Below, piece by piece: positions 1 to 7,690 of a stretch of 33,005 bases of DNA. Position 1 is the stretch's first letter. The number at the start of each line of letters is the position of its first letter. The notes below the pieces were generated by a model. That model ran no database searches. It was not told the DNA's origin and worked only from the letters and a program-made list of their open reading frames with translations. Made by a program: the position numbers and the translations under genes. This DNA is from Limnohabitans sp. Rim8 (GTDB lineage Bacteria; Pseudomonadota; Gammaproteobacteria; Burkholderiales; Burkholderiaceae_C): NCBI GenBank assembly GCA_945875955.1, contig CAMCNQ010000003.1, forward strand, positions 1 to 33,005, given 5' to 3'.

Positions 1-35
1 AAACATCAAACATCAAACATCAAACATCAAACATC
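1..35. repeat. Heptanucleotide tandem repeat (AAACATC)x5
   Basis: Five perfect head-to-tail copies of AAACATC fill the first 35 bases and end 10 bases before the vapB ATG. The array may extend beyond the left edge, so the true copy number is unknown. Since seven is not a multiple of three, copy-number change would shift any reading frame crossing it, or alter promoter spacing for vapBC. No coding frame across it can be judged from this window. Confidence 0.9.
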
Positions 36-45
36 AGTAGATGAA

Positions 46-309
46 ATGCGAACCACCCTGGACATTGCAGACGATGTGCTTTTTGCAGCCAAAGAAATTG
101 CGCAAAGAGAGAAAAAATCACTTGGGCAAGTCATGAGCGATTTGGCGCGCAAAGCATTTGCAGTGGGCGCTTATCAGCCACCAGCGGATCAAACCGTGCC
201 CCACGTCTCAGAGCGTTTGGCCCAATACGGCATTCAGCCCTTGCCTTCACGGGGCGTGGTCATCAGCAATGAGTTGATCGAACGCTTGCGCGATGCAGAG
301 GGCGTTTGA
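46..309 (+). CDS. vapB: VapB-type ribbon-helix-helix antitoxin
   Basis: An 87-residue protein starting MRTTLDIADDVL, the usual opening of small ribbon-helix-helix antitoxins: a short N-terminal beta strand for DNA contact, then helices (about 8-40) including AAKEIAQREKKSLGQVMSDL. The C-terminal half would wrap and neutralise the toxin. The protein would bind VapC and repress its own promoter. Its TGA overlaps the vapC ATG (TGATG), so the two are translationally coupled. No convincing Shine-Dalgarno sequence precedes ATG 46, because the heptamer repeat occupies that space. An ATG at 41 is in another frame. The family call is good; the exact subfamily is uncertain. Confidence 0.8.
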   Translation: MRTTLDIADDVLFAAKEIAQREKKSLGQVMSDLARKAFAVGAYQPPADQTVPHVSERLAQYGIQPLPSRGVVISNELIERLRDAEGV

Positions 310-737
310 TGCGCGCGCTGTTTGATGTGAATGTGCTGATCGCCTTGCATGACCGTGATCATGTTCACCATGTGCGTGCCGCGCAATGGTTTGAAGCGCA
401 CATTCAACAGGGTTGGGCCACCTGCGCCTTGACCCAAAACGGGTGTCTTCGCATCATGGGGCAAGCCGGGTACAGCAGCCTTCAGCCCATAGCGGTGCTG
501 GTCGGCATGTTGCAAAACTCCACGCGAACAGCGCACCATGCATTTTGGTCGGATGAGGTCAGCCTCTTGGATCCCCAGCAGTTTCAACATGGCCACATTC
601 ACAGCGCGAGGCAACTGACGGATTTGTATCTCTTGGCCTTGGCCGTCAAGAACCAGGGAAGACTGGTGACACTGGACCAGCGGATACCGATCAGTGCAGT
701 GCGCGGTGCCACCGCGGCGCACCTTGTCTTGCTTTGA
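309..737 (+). CDS. vapC: VapC-type PIN-domain toxin ribonuclease
   Basis: A 142-residue PIN-domain protein. The acidic metal-binding residues are in the expected places: FDVNVLIAL near the N-terminus, a central TQNGCLRI segment, LTDLYLLALA, and a late LVTLDQRI. PIN toxins are Mg-dependent endoribonucleases that cut tRNA, rRNA or mRNA when the antitoxin is lost. The ORF track starts at TTG 306, but ATG 309 overlaps the vapB stop by one base and is the natural start. The length is normal for the family and nothing looks broken. It sits 75 bases ahead of glcE, where many relatives have glcD instead. Confidence 0.85.
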   Translation: MRALFDVNVLIALHDRDHVHHVRAAQWFEAHIQQGWATCALTQNGCLRIMGQAGYSSLQPIAVLVGMLQNSTRTAHHAFWSDEVSLLDPQQFQHGHIHSARQLTDLYLLALAVKNQGRLVTLDQRIPISAVRGATAAHLVLL

Positions 738-812
738 GCAGCGCAATTTCCCACAACCCCACCGTTCAAAAAATTCACACGGCCCTGAAGGCCGGGCGTT
801 ACCATCGTTGCC

Positions 813-1982
813 ATGGACGCTGAACTCAATTCCCTCATCGACGCCGTGCGCGCCGCCGCTGCCCAAGGCCGCACTTTGCGCCTGCGCGGTGGTGGCAGCA
901 AAGATTTTTGGGGCCAAAGCCTCACTGGCGAGGTGCTGGACACGCGGGTTTACCGGGGCATCGTGAGTTACGAGCCCAGCGAATTGGTGGTCACGGTGCG
1001 CTGCGGCACGCCGCTGGCCGATCTGGAAGCGGCTTTGGCCGAGCAAGGCCAGTGCCTGGCTTTCGAGCCGCCGCATTTTGGCCGTGGCTCGGAAAACGGG
1101 GCCACCGTGGGCGGCATGGTGGCCGCCGGGTTAAGCGGTCCGGCCCGCGCCACGGCTGGCGCGGTGCGCGACTTCATTTTGGGCGCACGCTTCATCAATG
1201 GCTTGGGCGAGCACCTGACCTTTGGCGGGCAGGTCATGAAAAACGTGGCCGGTTATGACGTGAGCCGCCTCATGGCAGGCAGCTGGGGCACGCTGGGGTT
1301 GATCACCGAGGTCAGCCTCAAGGTCTTGCCCGTGGCCCCGGCCGAGGCCAGCTTGATGGTGGTGGGCCTGGCCCAGGGCCCTGCACTCGATTTGCTGCAC
1401 CGCTGGGGCGGCCAGCCCTTGCCCCTGAACGCCAGCGCCTGGGTGCGCGACACCACGGCCCAACCCGTAGCCGACTGTTTGTTTGTGCGTTTGCGCGGTG
1501 CGGTGGCGGCTGTGCAGTCGGCGCTTGTCAAGATGAGCGCCGATGCGGCGGCATTGGGCGCGCAAGTGCAGCAGATGGACAACGACCAAGTGACGGCAGA
1601 CTGGCAAGCCAGCCGCGAGCAAACGCTGGCTTTTTTTAACGCGCCATCGCCCGACGCCTGCCTGTGGCGCTTGTCTGTGCCGCAAACGGCCCCGGTTTTG
1701 GACCTGCCCAGTTTGGCCCACCCTGGCCAGTACATCGAATGGCAGGGTGCACAGCGTTGGCTGTGGGCACCGGCTTCGGCGGCGTTGCCGCTGCGCAAAC
1801 TGGCCCAATCGGTGGGCGGGCATGCCAGCTTGTTTCGCGCCAGCGCAGCCCATGCGCAGGTGGACAAGATTGCCGGGGTCAACACCCCTTTGGAGGCGGT
1901 GCAAGACCGCATACAGCGACAGCTGCAACAACAGTTCGACCCCAAAGGCGTTTTTGCCACCGGTCGCATGCACCCCATCTGA
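813..1982 (+). CDS. glcE: Glycolate oxidase FAD-binding subunit GlcE
   Basis: A 389-residue protein of the FAD_binding_4 family. It shows the PCMH-type FAD fold: LRLRGGGSKDFWG near residue 25, then ENGATVGGMVAAGLSGPAR, VRDFILGARFINGLGE and GQVMKNVAGYDVSRLMAGSWGTLG, which are typical GlcE motifs. With GlcD and GlcF it forms the membrane-associated glycolate dehydrogenase that oxidises glycolate to glyoxylate and passes electrons to quinone. The 389-residue length is slightly longer than the E. coli protein. glcF follows after 11 bases, so the two are one operon. The expected glcD partner is not between vapC and glcE and must lie upstream or elsewhere. Confidence 0.92.
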   Translation: MDAELNSLIDAVRAAAAQGRTLRLRGGGSKDFWGQSLTGEVLDTRVYRGIVSYEPSELVVTVRCGTPLADLEAALAEQGQCLAFEPPHFGRGSENGATVGGMVAAGLSGPARATAGAVRDFILGARFINGLGEHLTFGGQVMKNVAGYDVSRLMAGSWGTLGLITEVSLKVLPVAPAEASLMVVGLAQGPALDLLHRWGGQPLPLNASAWVRDTTAQPVADCLFVRLRGAVAAVQSALVKMSADAAALGAQVQQMDNDQVTADWQASREQTLAFFNAPSPDACLWRLSVPQTAPVLDLPSLAHPGQYIEWQGAQRWLWAPASAALPLRKLAQSVGGHASLFRASAAHAQVDKIAGVNTPLEAVQDRIQRQLQQQFDPKGVFATGRMHPI

Positions 1983-1993
1983 GGCGACCTTTC

Positions 1994-3238
1994 ATGCAAA
2001 CCCACCTCGCCCCCGAATACCAAAACACCCCCGACGGCCTGGAGGCCGAAGCCATTTTGCGCAAGTGCGTGCACTGCGGTTTTTGCACCGCCACATGCCC
2101 CACTTACCAATTGCTGGGCGACGAGCTCGACGGCCCGCGTGGCCGCATCTACCTGATCAAGCAGGTGCTCGAAGGCCAATCGCCCACCCGCAAAACCCAG
2201 CTGCACCTGGACCGTTGCCTGACCTGCCGCAACTGCGAAACCACCTGCCCCAGCGGCGTGCAATACGGCAACTTGGTGGACATTGGCCGCAAGCTGGTGG
2301 ACGCCAAAGTCGAGCGCCCCGTGGGCGAAAAGCTGGTGCGCTGGGCGCTCAAAGAAGGCCTGCCTTCGCCGCTTTTCGCGCCCGCCATGAAGATGGGTCA
2401 AATGGTGCGTGGCCTGCTGCCCGCAAGCCTGAAAGCCAAGGTGCCTGCGCCGCAAGACGCAGGAGCCTGGCCCACCGCGCAGCACACGCGCAAAGTGCTG
2501 ATGCTGGCCGGTTGCGTGCAACCCAGCATGAGCCCCAACATCAACACCGCCACCGCCCGCGTGCTCGATGCGGCAGGCATCCAGGCCGTGACAGCCCCCA
2601 AGGCGGGTTGCTGCGGCGCGCTCAAGTTCCACCTGAACGACCACGAAGGCGGCAAAGACCACATGCGCGCCAACATCGACGCCTGGTGGCCGCTGGTTGA
2701 CAGTGGTGAAGTCGAAGCGATTGTGATGAACGCCTCAGGCTGCGGCGTGATGGTCAAAGACTATGGCCACGCGCTCAAAGACGATCCGCAGTACGCCGAA
2801 AAAGCCGTGCTCATCGGCTCCTTGACGAAAGACCTGAGCGAGTTGCTGCCGGAATTGGTGCCCTTGCTCCAACCCAAGTTGAACCCCCAAGCCCTGCAAG
2901 CCGCAGGCCTGCAGGCCTACCACCCGCCTTGCACGCTGCAACACGGCCAGCAGCTTAAAGGCGGGGTGGAAAAACACTTGGGCGATTTGGGCTTCCAGAT
3001 CAAAGTCACGGCCAATGAATCGCACCTGTGCTGCGGCTCGGCCGGCACCTACAGCGTGCTCAACCCCGAGCTGTCCAAGCAACTGCGCGACCGCAAGCTG
3101 GGCCACCTGAACGCGCTGCAGCCCCAAGGTGTCATCAGCGCCAACATCGGCTGCATCACCCACTTGCAAAGTGGCAGCGGCCTGCCGGTGCGGCATTGGG
3201 TGGAGTTGCTGGATGAGGCCATCAGCCGCAGCGTCTGA
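1994..3238 (+). CDS. glcF: Glycolate oxidase iron-sulfur subunit GlcF
   Basis: A 414-residue protein with two ferredoxin-type 4Fe-4S motifs near the N-terminus, CVHCGFCTATCP and CLTCRNCETTCP. Two cysteine-rich CCG domains follow (MLAGCVQPSMSPN...KAGCCGAL and HPPCTLQHGQQ...HLCCGSAGTYS). It carries electrons from the GlcDE flavin unit to the quinone pool. ATG 1994 gives MQTHLAPEYQ and the usual length (about 407 in E. coli). The ORF-track start at 1664 lies inside glcE in another frame and is spurious. A short AGCCC/GGGCT hairpin just after the stop has no T-tract, so no clear terminator was found. Confidence 0.95.
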   Translation: MQTHLAPEYQNTPDGLEAEAILRKCVHCGFCTATCPTYQLLGDELDGPRGRIYLIKQVLEGQSPTRKTQLHLDRCLTCRNCETTCPSGVQYGNLVDIGRKLVDAKVERPVGEKLVRWALKEGLPSPLFAPAMKMGQMVRGLLPASLKAKVPAPQDAGAWPTAQHTRKVLMLAGCVQPSMSPNINTATARVLDAAGIQAVTAPKAGCCGALKFHLNDHEGGKDHMRANIDAWWPLVDSGEVEAIVMNASGCGVMVKDYGHALKDDPQYAEKAVLIGSLTKDLSELLPELVPLLQPKLNPQALQAAGLQAYHPPCTLQHGQQLKGGVEKHLGDLGFQIKVTANESHLCCGSAGTYSVLNPELSKQLRDRKLGHLNALQPQGVISANIGCITHLQSGSGLPVRHWVELLDEAISRSV

Positions 3239-3305
3239 GCCCGTGGGCTGAATGAGAGCGCTTGGCCTCTCTCGCTCAATCCCACCCCAATGCGGTCCTT
3301 GCCCC

Positions 3306-3322
3306 ATTACGCGCGGCGTAAT
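3306..3322. promoter_or_regulatory. Palindromic operator ahead of higBA
   Basis: A perfect inverted repeat, ATTACGC-GCG-GCGTAAT, ends 11 bases before the higB ATG, followed at once by an A/T-rich run. The 7-bp arms and odd spacing suit a dimeric HTH repressor such as HigA, which autoregulates this type of operon. The site is seen directly; its binding by HigA is inferred from position and family behaviour. Confidence 0.65.
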
Positions 3323-3333
3323 AAAATAAAAAC

Positions 3334-3612
3334 ATGATCCAGTCGTTCAAGTGCAAAGAGACGCGGACGCTGTATGAGGGCGGCAGTCCGAGAAAGTTCA
3401 GGGCGTTCTTGGTCGTTGCTGAACGAAAGCTGGCGCAACTGGATGCCGCGCAGACACTGGACTTTCTCAAAGCGCCTCCTGGCAACCGCTTGGAGGCATT
3501 GAAGGGGGATCGAAAAGGCTTGCACAGCATTCGCATCAACGACCAGTGGCGCATTTGCTTTGTATGGACGAGCGCGGGACCCGCTGAGGTCGAAATTGTG
3601 GACTACCATTGA
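3334..3612 (+). CDS. higB: HigB-type RelE-superfamily mRNA interferase toxin
   Basis: A 92-residue protein with the HigB pattern: MIQSFKCKETRTLYEGG at the start, ALDAAQTLDFLKAPPGNRLEALKG-like central helices, then the catalytic sheet GLHSIRINDQWRICFVW and a C-terminal VEIVDYH. HigB toxins cut mRNA on the ribosome; the basic and aromatic residues of the RINDQWRICF strand belong to the active-site surface. The toxin gene precedes the antitoxin gene, the reverse of most TA loci and the rule for higBA. higA follows within about 10 bases. A 17-bp palindrome lies immediately upstream. The gene is full length and undamaged. Confidence 0.9.
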   Translation: MIQSFKCKETRTLYEGGSPRKFRAFLVVAERKLAQLDAAQTLDFLKAPPGNRLEALKGDRKGLHSIRINDQWRICFVWTSAGPAEVEIVDYH

Positions 3613-3622
3613 AGGAATGAAT

Positions 3623-3931
3623 ATGCCCCATCTGATCAATCGCATGCGCCCGGTGCACCCGGGTGAAGTCCTGCGTGAGGATTACCTGGTTCCGCTCGGA
3701 CTCAGCGTGAACGCCCTCTCCGTGGTGCTGGGTGTGCCCGCTACACGCATTCACGAAATTGTCAAAGAGCGTCGCGCTGTCACGCCCGACACAGCGGCGC
3801 GGCTTGCCAAGTACTTTGGTGGCGATGCCGCGTCCTGGCTGGCCATGCAAGCCAACTTTGATTTGAAGACGCTTGCAACCATGGGCGACATTCAGCGCAA
3901 GGTACCTGTTCGCGAGCAGCTTGCCGCATAA
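3623..3931 (+). CDS. higA: HigA-type HTH antitoxin
   Basis: A 102-residue XRE-family protein starting MPHLINRMRPVHPGEVLREDYLVPLGLS, the standard HigA opening. The helix-turn-helix spans roughly residues 27-60 (VNALSVVLGVPATRIHEIVKERRAVTPDTAARLAKYF), followed by the ASWLAMQANFDLKT segment. It binds and silences HigB and represses the shared promoter. Two in-frame ATGs are possible, 3617 and 3623. The GAAGGA motif at 3611-3616 touches the first but sits about six bases from the second, so 3623 is chosen. It is probably coupled to higB, whose stop ends at 3612. Confidence 0.9.
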   Translation: MPHLINRMRPVHPGEVLREDYLVPLGLSVNALSVVLGVPATRIHEIVKERRAVTPDTAARLAKYFGGDAASWLAMQANFDLKTLATMGDIQRKVPVREQLAA

Positions 3932-4133
3932 GGGATTGAACTGCAGACTGACCCTGTCTTCACAGTCATTCCATTGACGCCCTGTAGTTTGCATATTCTG
4001 TTTATTTGTTGCTGTGCTTCAGCAAAAATGACATGTGCGCTTTCAGCGGTGGATCTCCATTGAAGTTTTAACGTCAGGCGTTTGAATTTCAAGGTTCCGA
4101 GAATGCTGATGGTTCTGAAAAGATCGACGTATT

Positions 4134-4155
4134 CGCCTGCGGGCGGCTCTTTTTT
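4134..4155 (+). terminator. Possible weak intrinsic terminator after higBA
   Basis: A short stem CGCC-TGCG-GGCG is followed four bases later by a run of six T. It lies 200 bases past higA and before the next cluster's operator. The stem is only 4 bp and the T-run is offset, so this is a weak candidate. Nothing else recognisable was found between 3932 and 4181. Confidence 0.3.
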
Positions 4156-4181
4156 CGAAATCCAATCCGGTGCTCACCCTC

Positions 4182-4199
4182 CTGACACCCCGTTGTCAG
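4182..4199. promoter_or_regulatory. Inverted repeat, probable operator of the WYL-regulator cluster
   Basis: CTGACA-CCCCGT-TGTCAG is a perfect 6-bp-armed inverted repeat about 80 bases ahead of the remnant WYL gene and 410 bases ahead of the intact GyrI-like gene. Its TTGTCA half could double as a -35 element, but no good -10 follows at the right distance. Being the operator for the now truncated regulator is an inference from position. Confidence 0.45.
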
Positions 4200-4277
4200 T
4201 ACCCCTCAGGCAAAGTTCTTCCCAGTGCACAGAAGGGCTGTGCGCATTCAGGGAGAAAGACAAAATGAAACAAGTAG

Positions 4278-4583
4278 CAGCCGCATTTGCAGTTGTGGCG
4301 CGAGGCGACACAAAGCATGCACAAGTTGGCGTTGGTTTACAGCGATGCACAAGGCCGCAGCAGTGATCGCACAGTGTGGCCGCTGGGCAGCTTTTTCTGG
4401 GGTGCGGTTTGGACTTTGGTGGCCTGGTGCGAGAAGCGCCAGGCTTTCCGCAGTTTTCGCCTGGACCGTATCCAGTCCATGACGGGACTTACCGAAACTT
4501 TCAAGTTGTCCGACGGACAACGTCTGATGGATTATTTGCGCCAACATGGCGTGGACCCACAAGCTCTGGCCGAAGGCCGCTGA
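4278..4583 (+). pseudogene. Truncated YafY-type WYL-domain regulator, C-terminal remnant
   Basis: The frame reads HKLALVYSDAQGRSSDR, then WPLGSFFWGAVWTLVAWCE and RQAFRSFRLDRIQSM. This is the end of the WYL ligand-sensing domain and the C-terminal extension of YafY-family transcription factors. A full gene would code for about 230 residues with an N-terminal winged HTH. Here an in-frame TAG at 4275 closes the frame and no HTH coding sequence is visible upstream in any frame. The ORF-track start (TTG 4287) is only the first start-like codon after that stop. The remnant cannot bind DNA. Its two presumed target genes follow directly and look intact. Confidence 0.75.
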
Positions 4584-4608
4584 GGGTCAATTTCAAAAAA
4601 GGGAATGT

Positions 4609-5073
4609 ATGCATATCGAAGAAGTTCAAGTCTTGCGCATCCAAGGTGTGTCAGTGCGCACCTGCAATGCCGATGAGGCGCATCCAGGCCGTGCACGCAT
4701 AGGCGCTTTGTGGGCCGAGTTTGCTGCACAAGTGGTGCCGCATTTGGCGGTTGGTGCTGTGACCTTTGGCGTGTATCACCATTACGCGTCGGATTCAAAC
4801 GGTGCTTACGATCTGTTGGTGGGTGGTGATGTGCTGACACCCCATGCAACCATCGATGCCCAGCCATGGTCCGTGATCGATATTCAAGAGGGACCGTATG
4901 CGGTTTTTCGGGCGCAAGGGGTCATGCCCAATGCGGTGATTGAGGCTTGGGGGCGCGTATGGGCCCACTTTGCGCAAGCGCATTGCCCTGATCAAAGGGC
5001 ATACACCACCGACTTTGAGCGCTACGGTCCTGACGGCATGGTGGACATCTGCATTGCACTGGCTGCAACATGA
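4609..5073 (+). CDS. GyrI-like effector-binding domain protein
   Basis: A 154-residue single-domain protein of the GyrI-like (AraC effector-binding, YdeE-type) family. It has the expected order: an N-terminal strand (IEEVQVLRIQGVSVRT), a helix with ALWAEFAAQVVPHL, VTFGVYHHYASDSNGAYDLLVGG, the IQEGPYAVFRAQG strand and a C-terminal FERYGPDGMVDICIAL ending. Such domains bind small, often cationic molecules. Start ATG 4609 follows AAAGGGA at about five bases; the track's 4546 start overlaps the pseudogene and is rejected. The TGA overlaps the next ATG (ATGA), so it is co-translated with the EVE gene. No DNA-binding domain is attached. Confidence 0.82.
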   Translation: MHIEEVQVLRIQGVSVRTCNADEAHPGRARIGALWAEFAAQVVPHLAVGAVTFGVYHHYASDSNGAYDLLVGGDVLTPHATIDAQPWSVIDIQEGPYAVFRAQGVMPNAVIEAWGRVWAHFAQAHCPDQRAYTTDFERYGPDGMVDICIALAAT

Positions 5074-5540
5074 ACGACTGGATCGGCGTGGTCAGTCGCT
5101 CGCATGTGCCGCGCGGTGTCGCGGGTGGGTTTGTGCAGATGAACCATGGCAAGCAAGCCCCACTCAAGCGCATGAAGGCGGGCGATGGCCTGGTCTATGA
5201 CTCCCCGCGTGAGTCATATCCTGACGGTGCACCCTTGCAGGCTTTCTCGGCCCCGGGGTTCATTCGCTCGGGCGAGGTGTATCCGCACGACATGACGCCC
5301 GATGGCGTGCCGGGCTTTGTGCCGTGGCGCATTGATGTGGATGACCAGGCGGTGCAATGCGCGCCCATCAAGCCGCTGCTGGCGCAGCTGGAGTTCATCA
5401 CCGACAAAACCCACTGGGGCGCTGTTTTTCGTTTTGGTCAGGTCAAGATCAGCGAGGCTGATTTTCAAAGGATTGCAGCAGCGATGGGGTTTGGCCAGGT
5501 GCCAAAACAGCCTCCACCGGGTCAGGCAGCGCTGTTTTGA
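5070..5540 (+). CDS. EVE (PUA-like) domain protein, UPF0310 family
   Basis: A 156-residue EVE-domain protein. The hallmark start NDWIGVVSRSHVPRGVAGGF is followed by MNHGKQAPLKRMKAGDGLVYDSPRE and the later HWGAVFRFGQVKIS and ADFQRIAAAMG. EVE domains have a PUA-like fold that recognises modified bases in DNA or RNA, and some occur in defence systems. As a stand-alone protein beside a GyrI-like protein and a WYL remnant it is more probably part of a small conserved stress cluster. It overlaps the preceding gene by four bases. Its TGA directly abuts the gpx stop on the other strand, leaving no room for a separate terminator. Confidence 0.85.
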   Translation: MNDWIGVVSRSHVPRGVAGGFVQMNHGKQAPLKRMKAGDGLVYDSPRESYPDGAPLQAFSAPGFIRSGEVYPHDMTPDGVPGFVPWRIDVDDQAVQCAPIKPLLAQLEFITDKTHWGAVFRFGQVKISEADFQRIAAAMGFGQVPKQPPPGQAALF

Positions 5541-6023
5541 TCAAGCCGCCAGCGCTGCTTCAATGTCCTTGGCGATTTTTTCGGGGGCGTCTTGGGGCGC
5601 GTAGCGCTTGATGACATGGCCGTCACGGCCCACCAAGAACTTGGTGAAGTTCCACTTCACGGCTTTGATGCCCAAGAGGCCAGGCGCTTGCCCGGTCAGC
5701 CATTGGTACAGCGGGTGGGCATCGTCGCCGTTGACCTTGATCTTGCTCATCATCTGGAAATTCACGCCGTAATTTTTTTGGCAGAAGTTGGCGATTTGGG
5801 CATCGTCACCCGGGTCTTGGCTGGCGAACTGGTTGCATGGAAAACCCAGCACAGCCAGACCTTGCGCGCCATATTGCTGGTGCAGTTTTTCCAGCCCGGT
5901 GAACTGAGGGGTAAAGCCGCAGGCGCTGGCGGTGTTGACGATCAGCATCACCTGGCCTTGGTATTGGTGCAGGTCATGGGGTTGGCCGTCGATGCCAAGG
6001 GCTGCAAAGTCATAAAGGCGCAT
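5541..6023 (-). CDS. gpx: Glutathione peroxidase family protein (BtuE/Gpx-like)
   Basis: A 160-residue thiol peroxidase of the glutathione peroxidase family. The catalytic set is present: the peroxidatic Cys in NTASACGFTPQF, the Gln and resolving Cys region in LGFPCNQFASQDPG, and the Trp-Asn pair in VKWNFTKFLV. Bacterial members reduce H2O2 and lipid peroxides, commonly with thioredoxin rather than glutathione as donor, and are cytoplasmic. ATG 6023 is preceded by GGAG at a good distance. It is the last gene of a minus-strand dedA-eamA-gpx operon, with 13 bases separating it from the eamA stop. Confidence 0.92.
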   Translation of the reverse strand: MRLYDFAALGIDGQPHDLHQYQGQVMLIVNTASACGFTPQFTGLEKLHQQYGAQGLAVLGFPCNQFASQDPGDDAQIANFCQKNYGVNFQMMSKIKVNGDDAHPLYQWLTGQAPGLLGIKAVKWNFTKFLVGRDGHVIKRYAPQDAPEKIAKDIEAALAA

Positions 6024-6036
6024 GTGTGCTCCAAAT

Positions 6037-6930
6037 TCAATCGTGGGCTTGGGTATCCAAGATGGACATCAAGGCCGCCAGCAAGATCAGCGAGCCGCCG
6101 ACCCAAGTGCGGGTTTCCCACTGGGACGCGCCGAGTATGACGGAAGACACGCTGGCGAACAGGACTTCGGACAACATGACCAAGGCGGTGGTGTGGGCAG
6201 CCAGTCGGGCCGCGCCATATTGAAGGCCGAGGTTGCCCAAGAAAAACGACAGGCTGAGCAAGGCCACCATGGGCAACCAGCCCCAGCTGGGCACCGCCCC
6301 CACGGCCACCACGCCAGTGAACAAGCCCACCATGGCGGCCACAGCCGCCATGACCGCGCCGCCGCCAAACATGGCCAAAGTGCGCGAGGGGCTGGGGGCG
6401 TCTTTCAGCTTGAGCAGCAAGGCGTTGGTGATGGCAAAGGTCAAGCCGCTCACCAAGGCCAACACATCGGCCAAGCTTTCAGGCAGTGGCCAGGGTGTTT
6501 CTGGCGTTTTCAGCACGATGAACAGCCCTGCCAAGGCCAAGACCAAGCGCAGCAGCGCCATGGGCCGGGGTTTGTCCCCGAGCAACCACCAAGCCACCAA
6601 CACCGACCAAGCGGGCATCAGGTAAAAAAGCAGCACCACGCGCACCACGTCACCCACGGTGACGGCCCAGTTAAAGCCCACATTGGTCAAGCCCGAGGCC
6701 AAAAACAACAGCCACAGGCCCGGGTGAGGACGCCAGCTCAGCAGGCGGCCCGTCAGTCCCAGCCACACGGCAAGGGTCAGAAAAACAAAGCTGTACACCA
6801 AGGCCGTGGCCCACAGCGGATGCAGGCCCTGGGCTTCCAGCTGTTTGAACGGCCACCAGCAAACGCCCCACACCAAGGCGTTGAGCAGCAGTCCGGTCAC
6901 GGCCAACTGTTTAGAGGCACCCATTTGCAT
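6037..6930 (-). CDS. EamA/DMT-family permease
   Basis: A 297-residue inner-membrane protein of the drug/metabolite transporter superfamily with about ten hydrophobic segments in two EamA repeats, starting LLLNALVWGVCWWPFKQLEAQG. The second repeat begins near SRTLAMFGGGAVMAAVAAMVG and ends LGASQWETRTWVGGSLILLAALMS. Such proteins export amino acids, nucleosides or other metabolites; the substrate cannot be told from sequence. The track uses TTG 6939, but ATG 6930 (MQMGASKQ) is a more natural start. It follows dedA by only a few bases and precedes gpx by 13, so all three are co-transcribed. Confidence 0.85.
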   Translation of the reverse strand: MQMGASKQLAVTGLLLNALVWGVCWWPFKQLEAQGLHPLWATALVYSFVFLTLAVWLGLTGRLLSWRPHPGLWLLFLASGLTNVGFNWAVTVGDVVRVVLLFYLMPAWSVLVAWWLLGDKPRPMALLRLVLALAGLFIVLKTPETPWPLPESLADVLALVSGLTFAITNALLLKLKDAPSPSRTLAMFGGGAVMAAVAAMVGLFTGVVAVGAVPSWGWLPMVALLSLSFFLGNLGLQYGAARLAAHTTALVMLSEVLFASVSSVILGASQWETRTWVGGSLILLAALMSILDTQAHD

Positions 6931-6945
6931 GGCAGTCAAAGTGGG

Positions 6946-7581
6946 TCAGGAGGGGTCGTGCGGGGTGTCGGAGGCGGCTGGCGACTTGTGCTTGCGCCAC
7001 CAGCGCCAGGCCAGCCAGGCCACGCCCAAGCCCAGCAAAGCAAAAATACCGTGTTGAAATTGGCGCAGCACGGCGAACATCCAGTCCCAGTTTTGGGCCC
7101 CAAAATAACCCAAATAAACCCAGATGGGCACACTGATCAGGGCGGCAAACCCGTCCATGAGGAACCACGTCAAGAAAGTCACGCGGTGGCTCATGCCCGC
7201 AGAAAAGAACACCGGGGTGCGCAGTCCGGGTAGGAAACGGGCCACAAACATGACCCATTTGCCGTACTTGTGAAAAGCGTCTTGCGCGCTGGCAAAGCGC
7301 TCAGGCGTCAAGACTTTGCGAAAGCCGGGCATTTGAGAGATGCGCTGGCCATACAGACGGCCCAGGGTGAACATCAGGCCGTCGCCGATCAAGACGCCCG
7401 CCATGCCCACGGCAAACATGGTGTGCACATCGGCATGGCCCAAACCAGCGATCACACCGCCGGTGACCAAGGTCACGTCTTCGGGAACAGGAATGCCAAA
7501 ACCGCAGATCAAGAGCATCACAAACACGGCGAGGTAACCGTATTCGGTGAAGATGGGCATCAAAAACTGGAAAATTTCCAT
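6946..7581 (-). CDS. DedA-family membrane protein
   Basis: A 211-residue DedA/SNARE-associated family protein. Diagnostic elements are CGFGIPVPEDVTLVTGG near residue 26 (the conserved E/D in the first re-entrant region), GDGLMFTLGRLYG, and FVARFLPGLRTPVFFSAGMS with the conserved arginines. Members act as undecaprenyl-phosphate or phospholipid flippases and support membrane potential and drug tolerance. It has several membrane helices and a basic C-terminal tail (WRWWRKHKSPAA). It is the first gene of the dedA-eamA-gpx operon and diverges from alr across a 228-base gap. Confidence 0.9.
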   Translation of the reverse strand: MEIFQFLMPIFTEYGYLAVFVMLLICGFGIPVPEDVTLVTGGVIAGLGHADVHTMFAVGMAGVLIGDGLMFTLGRLYGQRISQMPGFRKVLTPERFASAQDAFHKYGKWVMFVARFLPGLRTPVFFSAGMSHRVTFLTWFLMDGFAALISVPIWVYLGYFGAQNWDWMFAVLRQFQHGIFALLGLGVAWLAWRWWRKHKSPAASDTPHDPS

Positions 7582-7690
7582 GGACTACAAGGTAAGGCCG
7601 TCGTCTGACCGCTTCAGGCGCAATCTGCGGGTCGATGCGTGGGTCGGTGTTTTGGCGATGTACAGCGGGTCAGTGTAAAGCATTTGCGTG

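Noticed and set aside
1-35. CRISPR-like repeats
   Set aside because: The units are 7 bases with no spacers, so this is a simple tandem repeat.
1253-2662. A 469-residue minus-strand ORF over glcE/glcF
   Set aside because: It is the antisense shadow of high-GC coding sequence; both plus-strand genes there carry clear family motifs.
5070-5540. EVE protein as part of a phage-defence island
   Set aside because: No restriction, nuclease or other defence genes accompany it; TA pairs nearby are too common to count as evidence.
6022-7233. A 403-residue plus-strand ORF rich in Gln, His and Gly
   Set aside because: Antisense to the eamA and dedA genes, low-complexity composition, no domain likeness.
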